From NCBI GenBank assembly GCA_963792485.1, contig CAWBWL010000007.1:620001-684000 (forward strand): a DNA stretch of 64,000 nt, in the 5' to 3' direction. The notes under the pieces are model-generated. The model saw nothing but the letters and a program-made list of their open reading frames with translations. It ran no database searches and was not told the DNA's origin. The position numbers and the translations under genes are program-made. The DNA is from JANOYJ01 sp963792485. GTDB taxonomy: Bacteria; Pseudomonadota; Alphaproteobacteria; Rhizobiales; Rhizobiaceae. Shown piece after piece: positions 34,110 through 42,874 of the stretch (positions within the stretch are counted from its first letter, which is position 1; each line of letters starts with the position of its first letter).

Positions 34110-35444
34110 TCATAATATGCCAAGCTTGGTCGCCGCAGCATTTGGCTGGATTATCCCGTGCCCGTAGTCGCCGTTCCACCCAGCACCCGTAACTTGTTTG
34201 GCCGTGCCTGTCAGCGCCGCGAATATCTTCGACGGCTTGTGGAATTTCGCCTGCCGTTTGGTGCGCAGCGCCGCAACGCATCCGCTTGCCACCGGGCACG
34301 CTGTCGATGTGCCCGAATTGGGCGAACCCACTCCGAAGGCTTCCGAACCCGAGAAATGCGTGTAGGCGGTGATATCCGGCTTGTTCTGCGGCATTCCGGC
34401 AATGCTTGGACCTTGCGAGGAATAGCCGACACGCTCGTCATTCACATCGCAGCCTGCGAGTGTCAGCACCGATCCATGGGCGTTAGCACCGGTGATGGTG
34501 CGCGTGACGACGTTTTGGCACCTGCCATCAGGGCATTGGCCGCCGCAGTTTCCCGCAGCGAACAGAATATCCGCCCCTGCCGCTGCGAGCGTGCCGGTGA
34601 TGATGTTGAACGGGTGGTTGGGATTGTCGCCGTAGCGGCCCGGATGGCCGGCGGGGAAATCCCAACTCGGATGGAACATGCCCCAGCTGTTATTCACGAC
34701 GAGCGCCCGATACTTCCAGGCTGGAGAGGTAAACCTGGTCAGCAGGAATGAAAATGCCCGCAGCGCATCACTCAGGAAACCCGACATGGCGCTGCCGCCA
34801 GGCGTCGTTGACAGAAGCGTTGGAATGTCGATCAGCGTTGCCTTCGGCGCAGCAATCAGGGCGTCAAACGCGCACATTGTCCCATGGTCCACCGGATAGC
34901 TTCCGGGCGTGGCGGCAACGCCGGGCGGGGCAATGGTGATGTTCTTGTCGATTTTTGGCGAAAGTCCCTTCATCTTCAGATGTGCGATGTTAATGCCGGT
35001 GTCGACAATGGCGATGGCCACGCGGCTGCCCGTAAGTCCGCGCGCGTGGAGCTTTGCGACATCCAGCTTGTTTGCGACGGATGCGGAGTTACCAACCGGC
35101 GGATCGCCGACGCAGGTCAGATAAAGGCCGATTTCCGGGTCGGCGTAGACCTTGACGCCGTCCTGCTCGAATTGAATGTCTTCGGGCCGGTCAACCTCGA
35201 TTGTGCCTCGGACAACAAAGACGGGGGCTGCTGCCGGGGCGGCCATGGCAGGACCACCTCTTGCGGCGGCTGCCGCTGTCATGCCGGGAAGCGCTATCGC
35301 CGCAAAGCTTTCGTCAATCAGAAATGATTTGGGCGCAGGCGCAGTACTCGCGGCGACCATACCTTTGGCTCCCGCAGCTGCAGATTCCGCTGAGGCACGC
35401 AAGCCTGGATGCACGTCGGAAACAAGAAGGACTGATGTGCGCAT
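34110..35444 (-). CDS. Subtilisin-like serine peptidase (S8)
   Basis: A 444-residue protein with the S8 triad in order: Asp148 in IAIVDTGI, His187 in VDHGTM and Ser380 in SGTSTACP. The oxyanion Asn is in AAGN near residue 299. The first 80 residues are Ala/Ser-rich without a hydrophobic signal core, so export is unlikely by the standard route. Residues 75-115 may be a small propeptide-like domain. ATG 35444 is preceded by GGAGAG. Several cysteines near 300-332 (CGGQCPDGRC, GCD) could bind metal or form disulfides. The 88-residue gene follows directly, forming a two-gene unit. Confidence 0.87.
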   Translation of the reverse strand: MRTSVLLVSDVHPGLRASAESAAAGAKGMVAASTAPAPKSFLIDESFAAIALPGMTAAAAARGGPAMAAPAAAPVFVVRGTIEVDRPEDIQFEQDGVKVYADPEIGLYLTCVGDPPVGNSASVANKLDVAKLHARGLTGSRVAIAIVDTGINIAHLKMKGLSPKIDKNITIAPPGVAATPGSYPVDHGTMCAFDALIAAPKATLIDIPTLLSTTPGGSAMSGFLSDALRAFSFLLTRFTSPAWKYRALVVNNSWGMFHPSWDFPAGHPGRYGDNPNHPFNIITGTLAAAGADILFAAGNCGGQCPDGRCQNVVTRTITGANAHGSVLTLAGCDVNDERVGYSSQGPSIAGMPQNKPDITAYTHFSGSEAFGVGSPNSGTSTACPVASGCVAALRTKRQAKFHKPSKIFAALTGTAKQVTGAGWNGDYGHGIIQPNAAATKLGIL

Positions 35445-35534
35445 AGAAGCTCTCCACCACTGGAAGAAGCCCCACACTGAAATAATAGATCTTAGGTCAA
35501 CGCATGTAAACTGACCAAGTCTGGTAAAACGGTC

Positions 35535-37199
35535 CTATTGGTCGGCCTTTTCGCTTTCGGGCTTCGGCTTGCGCACCTTTTCTTCTTCGCCTTCCGAGAA
35601 GGACTGGCGCAGACGCTGAACTGCGGCGTCGTTCTTGAAGGTGTCGGCAAACAGGTTCAGCTTGGCCTTCAAATCCTTGATCTGGTTTTCGGAGGCCTGA
35701 TAGAGCGACTCGAATTTTGCGAGGCGGCGGTTTTCGGCGATCAAAACCTCGACATTATGTTGGAACAGTTTGTTCTGCTCGCGCTGCTGGTCGAGCGACA
35801 AGAGGTCCGACATATATTTAAGGTTGACGTCGGATAGCTTGAAGTTGGCGTTGGAAAGCTCTTTCTTTTCCTGCTCGAACTCGGCTTGAACCGCATTGAG
35901 GCGCTCGGTGGCGAGGCGCAGACCGTTTTCGTTTTCAATCAGATCGCGCTGCAGGTCCTTGATACGGGCGTTGGATTCCGCCAGCGCGCGCTCGGAAACG
36001 CGCAGCGTCGATTTCTGCATGTCGAGTTCGTTGCGCAGCGCATAGGAGTCGGCCGCAGCACGGCTCTTGAGCGTCTCGTTTTCGATCTGCAACTGCTTCG
36101 TCTCATCCTCGAGCAATACAAATTTGTTCTGCGCTTCGGAGTTCTCTCGCTGGGTCAGGCGCAGTTCGTTGCGCAGCTTCTCATGGTCACTGACGAGAGC
36201 GCCATGGACCTTGTTGAGTTTTTCGTTTTGCAGCTTGTATTCAAGGATCTGACCGCGCAGTTCGGACTCGGTCTGGCGAAGTTTGCCGTAGCGGTCCTGC
36301 AGTTCGGATTTGGATTCGGCAAGCGATTCCTTCTCTGAATTGACCCGCTCAAATGCATTATGCAGACGCTGGTTCTCGGAGAAGATGTCGTCATGCGTGT
36401 CGCGCGAGTCGCCCAGTTCCTTGGTGACTTTTTCAAGCCGCGCCTCAAGCTCGGTCTGCGCTGCCTTGCGAGCGTCCAACTGAGCGCGCAGTTGCTTGTT
36501 GCGATCCTGCAGCATCTCGGTTTCCGAGACACGGGCCGCGTGGCGGCTTGAAACCTTGTCGAGCTCATTTTTGAGCGAGATGTTTTCCGCCATTAACTCG
36601 TCGCGGTCGCCCTCAATCTGTCCGGAGCGATAAATGTCATTTTCAAAATTGCGGACGAATTCCTGCATGGTTGCAAAGGACCGCTGCGATTGCACGATTG
36701 CTTCGGAAACGACGGACAATTGATGTGAAAGGTCAGTATTAAGGTTCGCGAAGGAATTGAACTCGTTCAAACGTCCGGAAATCAGCTCAAGCTCAGCTGA
36801 GCGTTCCGGGCGCACCCGCACGAGATTGCTGCCAATATCGTCACCAAAGCTGCGTTCTTCTGTCATAGTAAGTGGCAAATCATCGTCGTCCTCGTCCCCG
36901 GTCTCGTGCAGTTCCGGCTCATGAGCTGCCGCATCGGCCGCAATCTCTGCCGAAATATCCTCAACGAGCGACACGTCCATGTCGAGGTCATCGTCATCTG
37001 CATTCTGATTGTCAGCCTGCAGATCAAGATCTGACTGAATCGCGTCGGCAATTGATTCATCGACGTCATCATACGCTGATGTCACATTGTTCGCGGGTTC
37101 ATAGACCGGGGTTTCAATCTCGCGAGCGATCGCCTCTGAGGCTGCATCGGAGACGGCGGAATCCTTGCGCGCACCAAATATTGAACTGACAAGCTTCAT
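35535..37199 (-). CDS. Long coiled-coil protein, possibly crescentin-like
   Basis: A 554-residue acidic cytoplasmic protein. Residues 1-125 are acidic and disordered, with runs of Asp/Glu. Residues about 130-535 are an almost unbroken heptad coiled coil (segments such as ENISLKNELDKVSS and LEARLEKVTKELGD). The tail is Lys/Glu-rich. Long single-rod proteins of this sort in Alphaproteobacteria resemble crescentin-like filament formers or pole-organising scaffolds, but no specific motif proves it. An upstream frame to 37364 lacks a good ribosome-binding site and is not used. The gene is monocistronic. Confidence 0.75.
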   Translation of the reverse strand: MKLVSSIFGARKDSAVSDAASEAIAREIETPVYEPANNVTSAYDDVDESIADAIQSDLDLQADNQNADDDDLDMDVSLVEDISAEIAADAAAHEPELHETGDEDDDDLPLTMTEERSFGDDIGSNLVRVRPERSAELELISGRLNEFNSFANLNTDLSHQLSVVSEAIVQSQRSFATMQEFVRNFENDIYRSGQIEGDRDELMAENISLKNELDKVSSRHAARVSETEMLQDRNKQLRAQLDARKAAQTELEARLEKVTKELGDSRDTHDDIFSENQRLHNAFERVNSEKESLAESKSELQDRYGKLRQTESELRGQILEYKLQNEKLNKVHGALVSDHEKLRNELRLTQRENSEAQNKFVLLEDETKQLQIENETLKSRAAADSYALRNELDMQKSTLRVSERALAESNARIKDLQRDLIENENGLRLATERLNAVQAEFEQEKKELSNANFKLSDVNLKYMSDLLSLDQQREQNKLFQHNVEVLIAENRRLAKFESLYQASENQIKDLKAKLNLFADTFKNDAAVQRLRQSFSEGEEEKVRKPKPESEKADQ

Positions 37200-37565
37200 T
37201 ATGGGTCCCCAGTATCCCTTACGCCTACAAACACCCGGGCGAGTGTAAACGAACCAAAAAACGCGCGCAACACGCCGCCAAACGTCTCGCAAAAGACATC
37301 CAACAGTGGAAGTTTTAACGGCAAACGAACCCCAATAGCAACCGAAAGCGCCCAGGAAACGCATTTTCCTTTTTCAGCGGTGCCCGTGTGTTGTGACTTT
37401 GCATCTAATGAATGGGCAAAAACCTGGAGCTATCAAGCAGCGCTCAATGCAGGATGTGCCAAACAGGAGCAGATGCCGAAAATGAAAAGGCCGCAGCCGG
37501 TGTCCCTTCCCGCTGCGGCCTTCTTCAAACATCTGCGCTCGGCGCATAGTCAGAATTTCAGATGA
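37200..37565. other. Gene-free stretch between the coiled-coil and Sel1-like genes
   Basis: This holds the promoter of the coiled-coil gene (minus strand) and the terminator of the Sel1-like gene. A TTAA half-site lies at about 37316. No coding signal is credible; a 24-codon plus-strand ORF ending just before the terminator has no ribosome-binding site. Confidence 0.4.
37487..37522 (-). terminator. Terminator of the Sel1-like gene
   Basis: A perfect 11-bp stem AAGGCCGCAGC (37487-37497) pairs with 37512-37522. On the minus strand it is followed by TTCATTTTC, and on the plus strand by CTTC. It lies about 45 bp past the stop of the minus-strand gene at 37566. Confidence 0.75.
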
Positions 37566-37832
37566 TTAGTGGGTTGTCATCCACTCGCGGGCTGACTTCA
37601 AGGCTTCGGCGATCTCGATCTTGCTCATTGAGAAGGCGAGCTCGGAGCGCAATTCAGCAGCGCGCTCGCTGCCTTTGATGGCGGCAATATTGAACCATTT
37701 GTGCGCAGCAACCAGGTCCATTTCGCAATCGCGGCCTGTCGCATACATCAGACCCATGTTCAGAAGAATGTCGCCTTGGGCGTTTGCGCCCATCGAGGCA
37801 GTGCCAGCATCCAGAATTTCAAAACGTGCCAT
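37566..37832 (-). CDS. Small Sel1-repeat-like protein
   Basis: An 88-residue cytoplasmic protein with one Sel1/TPR-like helical pair: LLNMGLMYATGRDCEMDLVAAHKWFNIAAIKGSERAA holds the typical GxxYxxGxGV...A..WF..AA..G pattern at residues 23-58. The end REWMTTH matches small Sel1 proteins common in Hyphomicrobiales. Such repeats mediate protein contacts; the partner is unknown. ATG 37832 has a modest GGGATA ribosome-binding site, and a good terminator follows. Confidence 0.8.
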   Translation of the reverse strand: MARFEILDAGTASMGANAQGDILLNMGLMYATGRDCEMDLVAAHKWFNIAAIKGSERAAELRSELAFSMSKIEIAEALKSAREWMTTH

Positions 37833-38254
37833 TGTCGTATCCCCTATAAACCCCTGAGAGCGTTACTTTTTCTCCGGATCATTCCGGTCTCTCGATGTTT
37901 TTGAGAATGAAGCAGGCCTTCTAATCCGCCGTAAAAACTTGTGCTTAATTTGATGCAAATGAAAGACAAACGGGACCTTAACTTGGGAGTTTGTTAAGGA
38001 GCGGGATCGTTTGAATTCAATGGGTTAGACAGAATTTTACGTTGGATTCACATGTCTATTTCAACGGCGCGGTAACCACAGTGCGCAAAGGCACATTTCT
38101 TTTCCGGGGAGAGTGCCGGGAATTGTGTGAAAAAAAGCTGCCGGTTTCCCTTGCGGGACGGATTTTCAAGCGCGAAAAATTCGAATAGCTTGACGTTGGC
38201 GTAAGGGACGCACTTCCGGCGGGAGGCCGGGCTCAAAAGCTCTGGAGGAATCAC
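37833..38254. other. Gene-free stretch with divergent promoters
   Basis: A 422-bp gap between the divergent Sel1-like and DUF2147 genes. It is AT-richer than the surroundings and has several TTAA words (about 37944, 37979, 37995), none at the CtrA spacing. No ORF with coding character was accepted. Confidence 0.4.
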
Positions 38255-38596
38255 ATGATCCGCAAACTTATACTGGCCGCCGCGATTTCGATGGCGGGTA
38301 CGTTCGCCGTGCAGGCCGACATTATCGAAGGCGACTGGAAACGGCCGACCGGCAATATTGTGACTTTCAAGAAGTGCGGCGCTGCTTTCTGCGCCATTGC
38401 CAAGACTGGCAAGTTTGCCGGACAGCAAGCAGGATCAATGACCGGCAAGGACGGAACCTATCGCGGTTCGTTGACCGACCTTGAAGCCAAGAGGACCTAC
38501 AGGGGCAGGGCCAGGATCACCGGGACGACTGCAATAATGTCCGGTTGCGTGCTCGGTGGCCTCATATGCAAGAACGAAACCTGGGTGAAGCAGTAA
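38255..38596 (+). CDS. DUF2147-family secreted protein
   Basis: A 113-residue protein with a signal peptide (residues 1-21, ending VQA before DIIEGDW). The mature part begins with the G-x-W-x-R-P pattern and holds four cysteines in GAAFCAIAK, KKCG and the SGCVLGGLICKNETW end, as expected of the DUF2147 beta-barrel family exported to the periplasm. Function is unknown. ATG 38255 follows GGAGG eight bases upstream, a strong site. A small broken gene for another secreted protein follows. Confidence 0.8.
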   Translation: MIRKLILAAAISMAGTFAVQADIIEGDWKRPTGNIVTFKKCGAAFCAIAKTGKFAGQQAGSMTGKDGTYRGSLTDLEAKRTYRGRARITGTTAIMSGCVLGGLICKNETWVKQ

Positions 38597-38683
38597 GCTC
38601 TTCCGCTCACGCATCATTGATTGTCCAATCCCCGCCCGGCGCTGTTAGGACTGCGCCGGGTATTTGTATTTGCGGGAACAATC

Positions 38684-39023
38684 ATGCGCGCGCACTTTGC
38701 CTTGTTGGTTTTTCTGGCGTTCGGCGGCATCGGGCGCGCCGAAACGCTTGACAGCGCGAAAATTGAAGAACTCCTTGACGATACGACTGTCTATGGCCTG
38801 CCACTTGCGCCGGACAGTTGGCGCCAGTCATTTTCCAAGGGCGGCGAGACGATTTACATTGATGCATCGGGTGCCAAGACCTTCGGCTCATGGCTGGTGC
38901 GCGGCAACAAATATTGCTCGTTATGGCCGCCTTCGGACCGTTGCGGTCTGTTATGAGGTCGAGGGTGGGCTGACTGCGGATGGCAGGCCGACCGCCACCT
39001 GGATTTCAGGCGGCGACGGGTAG
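38684..39023 (+). pseudogene. Broken gene for a small secreted protein
   Basis: From ATG 38684 a signal peptide (MRAHFALLVFLAFGGIGRAE) leads into SWRQSFSKGGETIYI and GSWLVRGNKYCSLWPPSDR. At about 38941 the frame is lost; one extra T, or two missing bases, would explain it. The next frame continues CYEVEGG and RPTATWISGGDG before a TAG at 39021. After that stop the same frame still looks protein-like (RYEAVIVPR), so the stop may also be a lesion. The neighbouring patatin gene is likewise hit by indels, which suggests a weak stretch of sequence rather than decay. Confidence 0.6.
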
Positions 39024-39094
39024 CGCTACGAAGCAGTGATTGTGCCGCGGCATGCACATCGACGAAACCACACCGCCGAAATAGCACCAGGCAT

Positions 39095-40954
39095 TCAATC
39101 ATCCGGCACAATTTTGAGCTTGGCGTGATGTGCGGGTATCTGAGCGCCCTTGGCATCGCGAAGTGACCCTTGGGCCCGAACTTCTTTTCAATTGGGTTTG
39201 CATGCACATCGTCATAGTGTTGAACGAGCGCCTGCATCCGCTCGAAAATAAAGGATCGCCATTGCTTGGATGAACCTGCATAGGATGCAGGGGCCTTCAT
39301 GGTCCCAGCGATTGCATCACGCACCGCGGGCCGGCCGTTACCGCCCGTCCAACTGATGTTGGCTTCTTCCAGCAAAGTTTCAATTCGCGCATAGGCGATC
39401 AGAAACCGGCGCCATTGATGGTCGTCGAAATTGAAGTTCGTGCATGTCGCCGGGTTCGCCGTTTGCGTTGAACAGTTTTCCGACGCGCCCGCCAAATCCG
39501 CCTATGTCCTTCACCAGCTTGGGAGGCATGTTCAGATTGAGGCCGCCCTCGTCCGAGTTCAGAAACACGTGGCCGATGCGTTCCCGGTAGCCTGACATTT
39601 TGCCGAGCTTGCGGTCCTGCCACTCGCGCGCAGCGTTGACGATGGCGAAAACGAATCCGACGATGCCCGAGATAGTGCGCGGCTGCAGAAGCTTTCCGGT
39701 CCACGCAGGCATTGGCAGGTAAACGCGCGGATGGCCCGTGCCGTATTCGGGCATGTCTTCCAAAGCGATGCCAAAGGTTGGGCGGGAAGGGAAAATAGAG
39801 TCGAAATAGCGGATCGGGAAGTTGCTTGTGATGCCGCCGTCGGAAAACAGGAGCCGCACCATTTTGTGCTGCCACTTGTCCTGAGTAACCTCGAAGCCAC
39901 CGCCGAACACATGTTCCCTGTAGAGCGGGGCGGCAGTGAACAGGATCGGGAAGTTCAGGCTCATGCGCACAGCGAGTATAACGGGCATTCTTTCATTGAG
40001 AGGAAGCAGGTAGATTGTCGTGCCGTTCTCCAGATTCCGGGTTTCGGCATTCTCTGTCATGTAGTCGACAACATAAGCAGGAAGAATGCGCCGCATTTCA
40101 GCAGGCTCGAAATAGTACGCCTCATCGTCGAGCATTGGCAGCGTCTCGCCAGTGCCCAATGTGAGATTGCTGGTCATCATGCGAAGCGAGATGCTGAGGT
40201 GCTTCTGATCCTCGGATCCATTGAGGTCCCCAAAGGTCAAGGGCCTGCCGGACAGCCCCGAAGCTTCCTGAAGGCGGGCGTCGACCCAATCGACCACTCC
40301 CGGTTTTCCGTCTTGGCTGATGCCGGGGCACATGCCGAAATCATTGGCCTCAAGGCGCAGGACATCGCGGATGACGCCGGCAATTACGGCCCCGGCAACT
40401 GCCAAAATGAAGAAGAATATCACGGCAATAACCGATATCGATGCCGCTACAGAGGCCATAAGCCCCAACCCGTCGGAACCGAGATAGGCGATAGTCATGG
40501 GCAGAAGCACTGCCGCCCAGAGAAAAAGTCCAGCCAGCGCAAACGGCCAGTAAGCCGCCATCGCATTGCCAAGAAGGCGAAGAAACGTTCCGATCAACGA
40601 GAAAAGGCCGGAACCTTTCTTTGGTTGCTTCATGCCTGAAACACTTGTCAGAAGGGCATAAAGCCGCCGGAATTTCGCAAACGGCTGAAACAGACTGCCA
40701 AGATTTTGTTGCAGGTCCTCAGGAATGCGCGCCACCGCCTCAAAGCCCTTGGCGTCCAGCTTACCCTCACGCCGCCCATATTCTGCAGCCGCCGTGATCG
40801 CCGCAGCGATGGCGCCAGCGGAGGTGCCGCCTATACCACGAAAGCGGTATTTATCTTTAAGTTCGAGGATGGCCGGGGGAAATGCGACGCCCGACGTTAT
40901 GCCGCCAGCCATAACGATATCGCATTCGAGCGCGGGCACCGGATTGTTGTCCAT
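39095..40954 (-). CDS. Patatin-like phospholipase with membrane insert, two indels
   Basis: The patatin serine hydrolase core is present: oxyanion loop MAGGITSG (residues 15-22), nucleophile Ser45 in GGTSAGA, and the catalytic Asp in LLFSDGGIT near residue 370. Between them, about residues 125-195, are two or three membrane helices, so the enzyme is probably anchored in the inner membrane. The frame opens at ATG 40954. It shifts near 39434 (one extra T) and back near 39157 (one missing base). Joining the parts gives 619 residues ending KLKIVPDD. The -1/+1 pair with conserved sequence between them suggests sequence error. The likely role is lipid hydrolysis. Confidence 0.8.
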
Positions 40955-41064
40955 CAGACCCTCCCTGCGAAATGAAGTTACGCAAGGTTAGGCAGATGGA
41001 AGACGATTGCAAGCGGGGTTTTTGCCGCAAGGACAGTAATGGCTGTTACGCAGGTTCAGTCCAC

Positions 41065-41976
41065 TCATTTCACGTCATTGGAAGTGGCAGCCTGTTTCAG
41101 CAGCCTGTCTTTCGCCGACAGCCAGTACAATTCGACTTTGATCGCGTTGATGCAGGCGGTCACACCCTCCAGTTCCTCCTTCAAATGCTCCTTGAAGTGC
41201 GCCTCTATAGGCTCAGTCGGAAGCCCCAATTCGTGAAAGCCGATCATGTAGTTGCGCACGCGTGCCATCCAGTCGAGTGGATAGGGCACACCAAGCGGGC
41301 GGCCAAAGCGATGCAGCCAAACCAAAGATGGCAGGCAGAGTGTACGCCCGCCACGCTGTCGGAACTTCTCATGGAGGTAGCCCTCCTCGCCGCCAAAGCC
41401 AGTGAAATTCGGATTGAACCCCGGCCATGCGGCCTTGCGGCAGGCGAAGACCCCGGCGCCCTGCATGGGAATGTCGAAGGCTTCGCTGTCCAGGCCATCA
41501 TCAAATGGAACGGCTGGCGCCCAGACGCCCCACATTCCGCCGCGCCAGACAGGCTCCCAAAACGGAAGTAATGTCTTGAGATCGTCATTGGCCATCGGCC
41601 CCTGGACAAGATCAAGGCTGCGGGGCCGTGCTTCGAAGTGTTCGATAAGCCGCTTGAGAGCCAGCGGCTTGAACAGCACATGGCAGTCCATCGACAGGAC
41701 GACTTCGCCCCTCGCCTCCTCAAATATCCGTCCCTTGATGATCGACCCGACAGTTTCCGTCCAAGGCACGTAGCGGAAATTTGGAATCATGCCGGCAAGA
41801 TGCCGCAGCGCCTCGCCGCACTTTCCTTCCGGGTTATTGTCAATGACGACAAATTCGATTCGGTCGAGCACTTCAGGATGATGCAGGCGTATTGACTGGA
41901 CGCTGAAGTAGACGCCGTCATAATCGTCAAAAGTTGCCATTCCAATAGTCAGAAACGGTGTTTTCTCTCGATTCAT
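41065..41976 (-). CDS. GT-A-fold glycosyltransferase with DxH motif
   Basis: A 303-residue soluble glycosyltransferase of the GT2/GT27-like group. It starts with a FLTIGMATFDDYDG nucleotide-binding loop. The metal-binding motif is Asp97-Cys-His99 (SMDCHVLF), i.e. DxH rather than the common DxD, as in polypeptide GalNAc-transferases. A GFGGEEGYL block near residues 193-201 matches their WGGEN-type acceptor loop. Donor and acceptor are unknown. No membrane anchor or other glycan genes are adjacent; it stands alone between patatin and a lipoprotein. Confidence 0.8.
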   Translation of the reverse strand: MNREKTPFLTIGMATFDDYDGVYFSVQSIRLHHPEVLDRIEFVVIDNNPEGKCGEALRHLAGMIPNFRYVPWTETVGSIIKGRIFEEARGEVVLSMDCHVLFKPLALKRLIEHFEARPRSLDLVQGPMANDDLKTLLPFWEPVWRGGMWGVWAPAVPFDDGLDSEAFDIPMQGAGVFACRKAAWPGFNPNFTGFGGEEGYLHEKFRQRGGRTLCLPSLVWLHRFGRPLGVPYPLDWMARVRNYMIGFHELGLPTEPIEAHFKEHLKEELEGVTACINAIKVELYWLSAKDRLLKQAATSNDVK

Positions 41977-42057
41977 AGCGCGCCCAACTAGTCTGTGCCC
42001 GATTGTGACTCAAAAGCGTCAGCGGGGCGCAATTGACAATATGATAACACGCCGCGT

Positions 42058-42744
42058 TTATCCCGCTTGAGACGGAGTTCGGCTATCTGATGATAGGCCC
42101 TTCGGTGGTTGAAGGGGGGGGGCGGTTGAGGTCGGGGCTGAGGTTGAGGTCGGGGCTGAGGTTGAAGTTGGAGCCGGAGTTGTCGTCGGGGGCGGGGCAG
42201 TCGTTGGCGCAGCCGTCGTGGTGACAATCGCAGTTGTTGTTGGCTCAGACGTCGTTGAAACAATGACGGTGGTTGTTGGCGCGGCAGTGGTGCTGACCTG
42301 CGGTGTTGTGCTCGCAGCGGCCGTTGTTGAGGCGGAAGCTCCGGAGCCGTCCGCAGACGCGTTGCCGCTGCCCGCCAGACAATCTGCGCCGGCTTGGCCG
42401 CCATTATTCTGCTCAAGCCGTCGTTTCTGCCGCTTCAAAGCTTCGGGGATGCCTGCTTTCTCCGCCGCGGTCAGCAGTTTGTCGTCACCAGCGCTCTCCA
42501 GAGTGTTGGACGAGTGAAAGTTTTCCGAACAGGCGATGCCGCCAGCAGCGTTCTGGCCCGTCTTGACGCGATAGGTGTTGACCTTCTTGATGGTAAAGGC
42601 GTCGCCCTCGCCTGGATCAATGAAGACCACATCCTGATAGACGTAGCCGTCGCCCGGCTCATAGGGATCAAGGGGAACCTGGGTCGTCACACACCCGGCA
42701 AGCGCCGTCGTCAAGAACAGCCCAATCAAACTATTGTACTTCAT
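42058..42744 (-). CDS. Lipoprotein with Thr/Pro/Ser repeat tail
   Basis: A 228-residue precursor. The lipobox LAGC (Cys18) predicts lipid anchoring. Residues 19-130 are a polar domain (GYVYQDVVFIDPGEGDAF, EKAGIPEALKRQ), and residues 135-215 are a low-complexity tail of STTAAPTTT and APTSTS units. The gene end contains an 18-bp tandem repeat (about 42126-42163) and a run of nine C on the coding strand (42114-42122). Slippage there would replace the last residues with a different tail. No partner gene is clear. Confidence 0.72.
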   Translation of the reverse strand: MKYNSLIGLFLTTALAGCVTTQVPLDPYEPGDGYVYQDVVFIDPGEGDAFTIKKVNTYRVKTGQNAAGGIACSENFHSSNTLESAGDDKLLTAAEKAGIPEALKRQKRRLEQNNGGQAGADCLAGSGNASADGSGASASTTAAASTTPQVSTTAAPTTTVIVSTTSEPTTTAIVTTTAAPTTAPPPTTTPAPTSTSAPTSTSAPTSTAPPLQPPKGLSSDSRTPSQAG

Positions 42745-42874
42745 TGCACGCCACCCAAACGCCCCAAAACCCGGTCCTATCGCTAACGATGGGCGATTGT
42801 AAGCTACTCCGAATGGAATTATCGTATATTTTAACAGTATTTAGCGGCAAGAGCCCCAAGCAGGGAGCGCGCGC

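Noticed and set aside
33831..35444. Calling the subtilase pair a phage-defence module
   Set aside because: No nuclease, helicase, sensor or other defence gene lies nearby, and the flanks are ordinary chromosomal genes.
42116..42300. CRISPR-like repeats in the low-complexity stretch
   Set aside because: The repeats are in-frame Thr/Pro codon repeats of a lipoprotein gene without spacers.
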